This document shows positions 47,171 to 53,949 of a stretch of 53,949 nucleotides of DNA, piece by piece. A program made the translations under genes and the position numbers. The notes below the pieces were generated by a model. The model saw nothing but the letters and a program-made list of their open reading frames with translations. It was not told where the DNA came from and did not search any database. Numbering within the stretch: the stretch's first letter is position 1; each line of letters opens with the position of its first letter. The stretch covers positions 1 to 53,949 of the forward strand of contig JACRJX010000034.1 in the NCBI GenBank assembly GCA_016235595.1, written 5' to 3'. The stretch is from Verrucomicrobiota bacterium. Lineage in GTDB: Bacteria; Verrucomicrobiota; Verrucomicrobiia; CAIQCK01.

Positions 47171-49843
47171 CTAGCGTGCCGCCTTTGCGCCAGCGGGCGC
47201 CGCTGCGGACGCGGTTGCTTTGGTTGTCTCGACAAACGTCCATGCGAGCTTGCCATTCTGCACCGCGGCAACCGCGAAGTGGCCGGTGATGCGCTTTTCT
47301 TTCGTGGCGCGCACGGTGAGTGTGCCGCTGTCGGGCATGGACATCACGTAGTCGGTGCCAAGGGCGGTTTCAATGACGAGGACGCCAGCCGGATCGATCA
47401 GCTTCACGCCGCGCACGAACGCCTCTGCGCCCTCATGGCCCTCGAACACCGAGATGAACGTCTTCACGCCGTCGCCTTCGCAACGCCGCACGATGTAAGG
47501 AATGGTTGCGCCGATGTCTGTATTCTTCCAATCGCGCTGGCCCCAACCGTCAGCGACAAACGCGCGCTCGCCCGGCTGGCCGATGTTCCACGCCACGCAG
47601 GTCATGTTCGCATTGGATTTCCACACAGCGCGCCAGACGCCCTTGCCGTCAGCAGCGCGGATGTTCTTGAAGTCGTGAAGTTTTTCGGACGGCGCAGGCT
47701 GGAAACTGGCATCGAGCACGTCGCAAGTGTTCGTGAAGCCATGATAGACGTAGTCCTGCCGTTTGCCGCCCTCGACGCGGAAGAAGTCCACGACGTAACT
47801 GCGACCGTTGCCGTGGTCAATGAGCGCTGACGTGCGGCGGTAGAGCCTGGCGTCGGGATACGCCCGGGACGATGCCTCCATCGCCTTGACATGCTCCGAG
47901 GTTTTGAAGAACAACACGTCGCCGCCGCGCTCCTTGGTGATCTGTTCCTTCTCGTCAATGACCACCGTGTTGTGTGCGACAGTGCGCACGGTCATGTGCT
48001 TCTCAGGATGATCCCAGAGATAACCGAGGTCGGAGAGCACTTCGCGGCCTTGCTTCCAGTGGTAAAGGTTGAGGCTGTCCTGATGGTGATGGTTTCCCCA
48101 GTGGCTCGCGCTGAGTGTCAGCAGGCTTTCGCGACCATCCGCGCCGGTGCGCATGTGACCAATGCGCAATTCCGGCGGACACCAGTCGGGGAATGACAGC
48201 GTGGGCGTCTTCTTGCTCTCCAAACCCGGCTCACGGTAGTAGAGAGCAAGGCCGGCGCCGGGCATCTCCTTCAACAGTTCCCGTCGCGCGACGTCGCCAG
48301 CGGAACTTGCGGACTTTGGGGAATTGACGCCCAAGGTTTCCTTCAGCAGCGCGAGATATTGCGGGCGGTCCGGGTAATTGCCGGCCATCAACTCGATGAA
48401 GTTAACGCCGAGTCCTGACCCGCGCAGCGAGTCGGCGGAGGGTGGGTAATGGAGGTCGCCTTGCAGGCCGCGGAAGAAACACTCCCACACGCGTTCGTAG
48501 GCGGTGCCGTGGTAGAGATCAAGCGAATCAATCCGCTTGCCAGCCGCGTCGCGATAGCCGGGTGGATCGCTGTAGCCGCGGAACGCCTGCGCAAGGTCCC
48601 AGATGCCGCCGAGCGTCATCGTGCCATAGCCGGGCGACTCCGAAGTCGCGCCGTCCGGCAAAAACCAGCCGTCCACAGTCTGATAGAAGCCTTCGAGACC
48701 GAACCACACCAATTCGGGGTGGCCGACACACATGCCGACCAGCGCGGCGGCTGTGCGGTTGCTGACAGACTTGTTGTTGATGGCTTTGTCACAGACGAGA
48801 AGAATCGAGCTCTCCAGCAGGAGGTCGCGCTCGATCTTGCGGCGATCGCCGTCGGTATAGACGGGTTTGCCGTCGGCGTCTCGCGCCGTGCAGGTGAAAT
48901 CGTACGCTTCAACCACCTGTCGCACGAAGCCCGATTCCATGCCCACGCCGCCTGCGCGGCCCGCGCTCCAGTAGCCCGTGTGCAACCGGCGGTTAGGCTT
49001 GTTCGGCGGCGGGCAAAGCTCGGGTTCGGGCAGCTTGTTGATGAACTGCGACGCGATGCGCGGGTCCATGTCGGCGTATTCGCCATAGCCGACGTGGACA
49101 AGCCACGTCGGGTAGCATTCAGCGAGCCGCACCAGGATATCGCGGCAGGCGCGGGCGTATTCGGGTTTGCCCGTGAGCAGATGCGCCTCGGCGAGCGAGC
49201 GGCAATAGCCGGAGATCCACTTCACTTTTCGCGCGCGTACGTTGGCGGTAAAACTCGGCCGGCCGGTCTTGTAGCCGAAGATGACGAAAGTGTCCCCGCC
49301 ACAGTAACTGATCGTCTGCGGCTTGCGCCACCGGGTCTGAAGCACGACATCCTCGGGATATTGGTCGTTCGGGAATAGGGTGCCGCAGACATTGCACTTG
49401 ATGTGTTCGCTGTCATCAAGGCTCCACGACCAAAGACCGTGTGGATGGACCGGCTTGCCTTTTGCCCGGCACGCGGGGCAGGGCGTCCAGAGCGCATCGC
49501 CCGGCGTGGTGTCGGGAACCATTTGAGTGAGAAATTCGGGCGTGATGCGGCTGAGATAACGTTTGGCACTCTTCTCGACGCCCGATGCGTAGCTCTTCGC
49601 CCAGGCGTAACGGTTGATGTTCTCCCGCGCGCGGGCGATGTCGGCGGGTTTGAACATGACACACGGGTGTTTGACCGTGTCGCGATGTGTCTCCCACGCA
49701 GACCAGTCGAGTAGGGGATCCGTCGAAGCCGCCTGGAGATTAATGGCGACAGCAAGGACTGAGGCCGAGACGAGGGTCTTGCGAAAACGTCCGGTCACCA
49801 TCTTCTGAAACCATGTTGAGGATTGATGTTTTGTCGTTGGCAT
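47171..49843 (-). CDS. Exported heparinase II/III-family protein with zinc-ribbon-like insert
   Basis: An 890-residue protein starting at the ATG at 49843; a GTG further upstream is not favoured. A signal-like segment occurs around residues 20-40 ('TLVSASVLAVAINLQAAS'). An unusual Cys cluster follows: 'CPACRAKGKPVHPHG' and 'IKCNVCGTLFPND', a possible zinc ribbon. The long helical part includes 'ARACRDILVRLAECYPTWLV'. The lyase beta-domain carries 'LSASHWGNHHHQDSLNLYHW' and 'VRTVAHNTVVIDEKEQ', with the His needed for beta-elimination. A terminal beta-domain and Ala-rich tail end the protein. It likely degrades an acidic polysaccharide; the substrate is unknown. Confidence 0.78.
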   Translation of the reverse strand: MPTTKHQSSTWFQKMVTGRFRKTLVSASVLAVAINLQAASTDPLLDWSAWETHRDTVKHPCVMFKPADIARARENINRYAWAKSYASGVEKSAKRYLSRITPEFLTQMVPDTTPGDALWTPCPACRAKGKPVHPHGLWSWSLDDSEHIKCNVCGTLFPNDQYPEDVVLQTRWRKPQTISYCGGDTFVIFGYKTGRPSFTANVRARKVKWISGYCRSLAEAHLLTGKPEYARACRDILVRLAECYPTWLVHVGYGEYADMDPRIASQFINKLPEPELCPPPNKPNRRLHTGYWSAGRAGGVGMESGFVRQVVEAYDFTCTARDADGKPVYTDGDRRKIERDLLLESSILLVCDKAINNKSVSNRTAAALVGMCVGHPELVWFGLEGFYQTVDGWFLPDGATSESPGYGTMTLGGIWDLAQAFRGYSDPPGYRDAAGKRIDSLDLYHGTAYERVWECFFRGLQGDLHYPPSADSLRGSGLGVNFIELMAGNYPDRPQYLALLKETLGVNSPKSASSAGDVARRELLKEMPGAGLALYYREPGLESKKTPTLSFPDWCPPELRIGHMRTGADGRESLLTLSASHWGNHHHQDSLNLYHWKQGREVLSDLGYLWDHPEKHMTVRTVAHNTVVIDEKEQITKERGGDVLFFKTSEHVKAMEASSRAYPDARLYRRTSALIDHGNGRSYVVDFFRVEGGKRQDYVYHGFTNTCDVLDASFQPAPSEKLHDFKNIRAADGKGVWRAVWKSNANMTCVAWNIGQPGERAFVADGWGQRDWKNTDIGATIPYIVRRCEGDGVKTFISVFEGHEGAEAFVRGVKLIDPAGVLVIETALGTDYVMSMPDSGTLTVRATKEKRITGHFAVAAVQNGKLAWTFVETTKATASAAAPAGAKAAR

Positions 49844-49874
49844 GATGATAGACACGTCCTCTCCCTGCTTCCAT

Positions 49875-51758
49875 TTACGGCGGAACCTGCCAGACCAACA
49901 GTGTTGTGTCTTCGCTGGCTGAAATCAGGTGCTTCCCATCCTTCGCGAGGGCAAGCGCCGTGACGGCGTCGGTGTGCCCTTTCAATGCAACAACTTGCTT
50001 GGCGTTGACCAAGTCCCAACAAGTGACGATGCCGGTCCGTCCGCTGACATAAGCGCGCGAACCATCTGCCGAACATACGAGTGCGCTCGGAGTGCCGCCC
50101 ACGTTCATTTCGGCAAGCAATGTTCTCGTCTGCAAATCCCAAAAACGTAAAACTCCATCACGGCACGCCGATACGGCCCGTTGGGTGCCACCGGCGAACG
50201 CCACGGCCTCCACCCAGCTGCGATGCTGATCGAACACGGCCATCTGTTTGCCGTCGCTGACGCGCCACAGCCGCATCGTGCCGTCGCGTCCACCGCTGAG
50301 CAGTAGTTCACCGTCTGGCGACAGCGCAACGGACAACACACCGCCGCGATGCCCAGCTTGAGCCATGAGATCACCCTCAATCACGCGCGCCGGTTCTTTG
50401 GCTGTGGCGCTCCAAAAGCGGATCGAACCGTCGTCACCGCTGCTGATAAGGCCGGTGGCGCCATATCGCAGCGACCGCACATAACCTGTATGCCCCTTCA
50501 ACTCGCGCAGCAGGCAGCCGTCATCGAGGGAAAGTTCGCGGATCACGCCGTCTTTACAGCCAGCAGCGACACGTTTGCCGTCGGGCGAGACTGCCACGGT
50601 TTGCGCAATGAGATTCGTGGCACGGATTGTGAGCAGTGAACGGCCGCTGAAACTGTCCCACACGCGCAACGTGGCGTCGGTCGAACCGCTCACGACGCGA
50701 CCGCCTGGCAACGTCGCGGCGCATTGCACGGGCTGCGTGTGCCGCTCCCATTTCAGACGCGGCGCGCCGTCCACGATGCTGCACTCAGCAACACCTCCGC
50801 CGCCATACGACAACACCCATTTTCCGTCGGGTGAGACTTGGAGACGGGTGACATATGCAGGGTGGGGCCACCAACGCGCCAGCACTTGCTTCTTGAGCCG
50901 GTTCCATCGGCGGATTGAGCCATCGCGCGAGCCCGTCAGGAGTTGGTCCGACTCTTTGCAGTAGGCCAGCGAAACGACCGCTCCACCGAGATGGCCGGTG
51001 AAACCCGCGAGTGGCTTGTATCCATCGAGTTGCCACTCGGTGGCTTTCGAGCGGCTGCCAGCCAGCAACCGGGCGCCGTCCGGCGACACCGCGAGGCATC
51101 GCGCGTAGATATTGTAATCCTTCAGCCACTCATGCAACAACGTCCCCGTCCGCAGATCATAGTGTGCGAGGACGGCGTCAGATCCTGCAGGGCCGCCTGC
51201 GATTGCCGTGCGGCCGTCCGCGCTGTAAACGGCCTCGGTGAACGAATGCATCTTGCCACTGATGGCTATCAACTCCCTGGCGTCGGCGAGTTCCCACTCC
51301 TTGAGTGTGGGTGGCCTCGTGCCGCACGTGAGCACGCGCGTCTCGTCAGGCGAGTAATAAGCGAGATTCAACCCTTTCTGCCCTGTGGGCCAGGACCGCA
51401 GTTCCCGCCGCTGATCCAGGTCCCACTCACGGACGTTGCCGCCAGAATCCGCCACGAGCAGGGCCTTGCCGTCCTTGCGCGGCATCATGGAGACGACAGC
51501 GCTGCGACTGACGACAAGGTTTGTTTGCATTCGGCCCGCTGCGAGGTCCCATATCTCAATTCGTCTGCCGCTGGCGATCAGTCCGCGCCCATCGGGCAGA
51601 TAGCGCACGTCATTGACGCCCGAGTAGCGCAGCCGTGTCGTGCCGAGGCGTTGAACAGCGTTCTTCGGCAGGGGATCGCCAAACAAATCCTCGGCGGCTC
51701 GCGTGGTCAGCGACACAGCGCAGGCCAGGACGATGGCGAAGGCGGCTCGGATAATCAT
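49875..51758 (-). CDS. Exported WD40-repeat protein
   Basis: A 627-residue protein. The ATG at 51758 overlaps the stop of the beta-helix gene (ATGA); the longer open frame upstream is a shadow. Residues 1-21 are a signal peptide ending near 'TTRAAED'. About twelve WD40-type blades follow, with repeated 'GSRDGSIRRWNRLKKQ', 'GSTDATLRVWDSFSG', 'SGGRDGTMRLWRVSDGK' and 'SASEDTTLLVWQVPP' at the very end, likely forming two propellers. No catalytic residue is visible. It may bind the product of the coupled beta-helix gene or a cell-surface glycan. Translational coupling supports a shared task. Confidence 0.85.
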   Translation of the reverse strand: MIIRAAFAIVLACAVSLTTRAAEDLFGDPLPKNAVQRLGTTRLRYSGVNDVRYLPDGRGLIASGRRIEIWDLAAGRMQTNLVVSRSAVVSMMPRKDGKALLVADSGGNVREWDLDQRRELRSWPTGQKGLNLAYYSPDETRVLTCGTRPPTLKEWELADARELIAISGKMHSFTEAVYSADGRTAIAGGPAGSDAVLAHYDLRTGTLLHEWLKDYNIYARCLAVSPDGARLLAGSRSKATEWQLDGYKPLAGFTGHLGGAVVSLAYCKESDQLLTGSRDGSIRRWNRLKKQVLARWWPHPAYVTRLQVSPDGKWVLSYGGGGVAECSIVDGAPRLKWERHTQPVQCAATLPGGRVVSGSTDATLRVWDSFSGRSLLTIRATNLIAQTVAVSPDGKRVAAGCKDGVIRELSLDDGCLLRELKGHTGYVRSLRYGATGLISSGDDGSIRFWSATAKEPARVIEGDLMAQAGHRGGVLSVALSPDGELLLSGGRDGTMRLWRVSDGKQMAVFDQHRSWVEAVAFAGGTQRAVSACRDGVLRFWDLQTRTLLAEMNVGGTPSALVCSADGSRAYVSGRTGIVTCWDLVNAKQVVALKGHTDAVTALALAKDGKHLISASEDTTLLVWQVPP

Positions 51759-52750
51759 GGTTCGAGTTTCTTGTCCGGTCCGTAGACGTTGCAGTAAACC
51801 TTCATGTTCCCGCCGGAGACGATCTTGGTGGCGGCGGGGCCGGAAAACCAGTTGTGATGAATCTCTGCACGCTGCGAGGGCACCCCTCGGATAACGACGT
51901 GCCGGACCGTGCCTTCGAACGTGTTGTGGTGAATGTGGAGCCAATCGCCGGCGATATCCGTCCCGTCGCCCCGGTCGCGTCCACCGTGCATGTCGAACTG
52001 GTGGCTGGTCGCATTCGGGCCGACCCAGTTGTAGGCCGCTTCGTAGCCGCAACCAGGACTGCCGTTGGAAGCGATGACGTGACGTCCAAAATCCAGACGG
52101 TTGGCAATAATGCGCGTGTCGGAGCCGCCGTTGGAAACCGCGTAACCGTAGCCTCCGAGCTGAATGTGGTGCATATAGTTGTGGTGGATGGAGGTTTTTA
52201 ACGCGCCGGGACCCACGCTGACGCCACTCAAGTTGAAGTTGTAAATCTCGCAGTTATCGACTTCGCAGGCATAGTGCAAGATGCCGAAGAAGTGCGAACT
52301 GATGGAAACGCGCTCGGCTCCGCCGTAAGCGCCCTCGAATCGCAGGCCGGTCACGCGCACGCGGTCTCCGCCCGTGACGAACATCATGCTGCCGGGGTGT
52401 TTCGAGATCAGCAGCGCCCCGGCTGAACCATTTCGGCCGCGGCTTCCTGCCAGTGTCACTCCCGCTGGCAACCGCAGCGCGCCCGCATCGGTCAGGTCCA
52501 GCGTCGCACCATCTGCCACGTAAATCACCTGACTCGGCCGCGCCTGCTTTAACGCGTCGATCAACTCGCCAACCGTTGTGACGGTGAAATCGCCTTTCGT
52601 GAAAATGTCGCGATAGCCTGCGCCGCCCCCGACAGGATCACCTGTTGGATTAGCCAGATGACCGAAGTTCTCCGCTGCCGTTGCGACAGCCGTTGTGCGA
52701 ACAACCGCCAGGGCGATCACCAAAAGCAGCGATTCAAACTTCGTCTTCAT
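51755..52750 (-). CDS. Right-handed parallel beta-helix protein, possible pectate lyase
   Basis: A 331-residue exported protein; the ATG at 52750 is preferred to a TTG. Residues 1-25 form the signal peptide. A PL1-like layout is suggested: 'VTTVGELIDALKQARPSQVI' and 'LRLPAGVTLAGSRGRNGS' are typical openings of pectate lyases, followed by helix coils 'VDNCEIYNFNLSGVSVGPG', 'TSIHHNYMHHIQLGG', 'LHIHHNTFEGTVRHVVIRG' and 'AEIHHNWFSGPAATK'. The classical 'WxDH' Asp and catalytic Arg are not evident in the expected form, so activity is uncertain. The next gene (WD40) starts within its stop codon. Confidence 0.72.
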   Translation of the reverse strand: MKTKFESLLLVIALAVVRTTAVATAAENFGHLANPTGDPVGGGAGYRDIFTKGDFTVTTVGELIDALKQARPSQVIYVADGATLDLTDAGALRLPAGVTLAGSRGRNGSAGALLISKHPGSMMFVTGGDRVRVTGLRFEGAYGGAERVSISSHFFGILHYACEVDNCEIYNFNLSGVSVGPGALKTSIHHNYMHHIQLGGYGYAVSNGGSDTRIIANRLDFGRHVIASNGSPGCGYEAAYNWVGPNATSHQFDMHGGRDRGDGTDIAGDWLHIHHNTFEGTVRHVVIRGVPSQRAEIHHNWFSGPAATKIVSGGNMKVYCNVYGPDKKLEP

Positions 52751-52771
52751 CCATCGCGCGGTCAACCTGTC

Positions 52772-53041
52772 TTAGGGGACGATGAAATCCTTGCCTGTCG
52801 TTGGGTCTTTCGCGCGAGAGCCAGGCGTGAAACCGGTCACGTCCACCAATGGCCCGTTTGGATTCCACGGACTCCTCACAAGACCTGGCCGGTTGGTGCG
52901 GATGCCATAGGCAGGCAACGAGGTCGCTGCTGGTTTCGCTTGGGTTTGTTGCCGCGCGCCTTGTTCGGTGCTAGTGCAACCCGTTACCAAGACCACGCTC
53001 GTCACCAATGCTGCTGCAAGTATCCATTTGCTCATAGTCAT
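52772..53041 (-). CDS. Small lipoprotein of PVC type
   Basis: An 89-residue lipoprotein. Signal and lipobox 'VVLVTGC' with Cys22 are clear; a second ATG lies two codons later. The mature part has a spacer rich in Gln/Ala and ends with 'RSPWNPNGPLVDVTGF', 'RAKDPTTGKDFIVP', a pattern seen in small Verrucomicrobiota lipoproteins of unknown role. A possible -35/-10 pair (TTGGCG and TACCAT) lies 50-80 bp upstream. It could be an outer-membrane structural lipoprotein. It starts the beta-helix/WD40 block on the minus strand, 22 bp from the beta-helix start. Confidence 0.75.
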   Translation of the reverse strand: MTMSKWILAAALVTSVVLVTGCTSTEQGARQQTQAKPAATSLPAYGIRTNRPGLVRSPWNPNGPLVDVTGFTPGSRAKDPTTGKDFIVP

Positions 53042-53278
53042 TCTCAGTCTGAACTCTCACCTGTTTCGACAGTGAATCATGGTAAAGGCTGTTCTTGTTT
53101 GCGCCAATACAATTGCATTCGTGAGATGCCGAGCAACAGTCGCCAACTTGTTGCGATTTTTGGGGCAGGGGAGAGAACAGGAAATGAACCCCGACGTCAT
53201 GCCCGCGGTAGCACGGCGCGAACAATTTCAGCGCGCAGCATAGATCACTGAAGGAAGGCACTAGAGGAATGCTCTGAC

Positions 53279-53949
53279 CTACGGATTGCGCTGGTAGCTG
53301 ATGTATCTGAGCCAGCCGGCGTCAAGGCCGGCGACGTTGGCGCGGTTCTTTGCATACGTCCAAGTCAACCGATGCGTCCCCGACGGAATACTGAACGTCA
53401 GCGTCTGCCAGTCCACTTCGCCGGAGAGGCGGCCCTGCTGATCCACCCCGTCAATCGAGAACGTCAGGAAATCGGCATCCGCTTCCGACGACACCTTCCA
53501 TTGGAAGCTCAGCGTCCCCGGTCCTGTCACCGTCGTTTCCACCCAGGACACGTTCAGATGGCCGATGCTGCCGTTCCATGCCATCAAACTGCCATCCAGC
53601 GCCATCGTCGCCGTCCACACTGCGTCGCCGTCTGTGCTCCACCCCAGCTCCGGGGCGCCCAACGCTTCGCCCAGCGTCACCGAACTGGCACCCGTGTCAG
53701 CCGTTGCCGCAAGCGCCGTGCTCAGGAACGTCACCAGCGAGTTTGCACCCGAATCCACGCTGTTCAGCGGCACCGTATGCGACAACATGGTCTTGACCAC
53801 TTGCATGTCGGCAATGTTGATGAGGCCGTTGAGGTTGACGTCGTAGAGGAAGTTGGTCGCCGACACCGCCGAGGCGAGCTTGAACTTGATCACCTGCATG
53901 TCGGCGATGTTCACCGTCCCGCTCTGGTTGGCATCGCCATAGAGACTGC
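53279..53949 (-). CDS. Dockerin-like protein C-terminus (partial at window edge)
   Basis: The frame is open beyond the window on its N-terminal side. Two dockerin type I-like repeats are visible: 'GDANQSGTVNIADMQVIK' and 'YDVNLNGLINIADMQVVK', each with Asp/Asn calcium ligands. A C-terminal domain follows with 'GPGTLSFQWKVSSEADADFL', 'DGVDQQGRLSGEVDWQ' and 'SGTHRLTWTYAKNRANV', a beta-domain seen at the ends of many Verrucomicrobiota extracellular proteins. Dockerin repeats normally sit at the very C-terminus, so the trailing domain is unusual. About 220 residues are visible; the catalytic or binding part lies outside the window. Confidence 0.75.
   Translation of the reverse strand, partial: SLYGDANQSGTVNIADMQVIKFKLASAVSATNFLYDVNLNGLINIADMQVVKTMLSHTVPLNSVDSGANSLVTFLSTALAATADTGASSVTLGEALGAPELGWSTDGDAVWTATMALDGSLMAWNGSIGHLNVSWVETTVTGPGTLSFQWKVSSEADADFLTFSIDGVDQQGRLSGEVDWQTLTFSIPSGTHRLTWTYAKNRANVAGLDAGWLRYISYQRNP

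Noticed and set aside
48449..49378. 309-codon plus-strand frame opposite the heparinase-like gene
   Set aside because: Antisense shadow; the minus-strand protein has conserved lyase motifs across the same span.

Overview
The window looks like a GC-rich chromosome segment of a member of the Verrucomicrobiota or a close PVC relative. The evidence is a DUF1080 secreted protein, exported heparinase II/III-fold lyases, a PQQ-type propeller of the '...ADWPEFRGPWGNG' kind, WD40 and beta-helix secreted proteins, Tat-exported sugar enzymes, a small 'NPNGPLVDVTGF' lipoprotein and a dockerin-like tail followed by a 'GPGTLSFQWKVSSEA' domain. The taxonomic call is inference; no rRNA or other marker gene is present. 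No tRNA, rRNA or CRISPR array was seen.

Positions 1-13471 are part of a Mu-like transposable prophage. A leftward early operon of about ten genes runs from 5490 past the left window edge, almost every gene overlapping the next by ATGA or TGATG. It encodes small HTH and zinc-ribbon proteins, a ParB-like protein, a free-standing HTH protein, a DDE transposase and an Imm5-like protein with an alanine-repeat tail. A palindromic operator separates it from a rightward LexA-like (S24) repressor. The rightward arm carries small unknowns, a nested lipoprotein that resembles an Rz1 spanin, a Gp27-like protein, the large terminase and a Gp29/DUF935 portal. It stops there: no head protease, capsid or tail gene follows, so the prophage is truncated or joined to other DNA. 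Degenerate 7-bp and 8-bp microrepeats and a 143-bp inverted-repeat element are scattered through this part.

Positions 13472-21806 hold an orphan Flp-type pilin, an exported heparinase II/III-like lyase with a GH51 arabinofuranosidase, a DUF1080 protein, and a coupled GT4 glycosyltransferase with a WecA-type polyprenyl-phosphate sugar-1-phosphate transferase.

Positions 21861-32480 form the most unusual block: one strand encodes an NMT1/THI5-like binding protein, a membrane sensor with an RsbU phosphatase, an NTF2-like protein, a membrane-anchored fusion of three substrate-binding domains, a STAS protein with an unknown C-terminal domain, a permease and ATPase of a TrpXYZ-like ABC transporter and a second STAS protein. 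An RsbW-like kinase is divergent at the end. This looks like a partner-switching signalling module built on solute-binding proteins.

Positions 32517-53949 are a carbohydrate-utilisation region: a Tat-exported PL22-like oligogalacturonate lyase, three very large secreted proteins joining GATase-like and GH-A-barrel-like domains, a PQQ-type propeller, a pair of amidohydrolases of which the second has lost its metal ligands, a second heparinase II/III-like protein with a zinc-ribbon-like insert, a coupled beta-helix/WD40 pair, a small lipoprotein, and the C-terminus of a dockerin-like protein cut by the window edge. Together with GH51 this suggests degradation of pectin-like or other acidic plant or algal polysaccharides.
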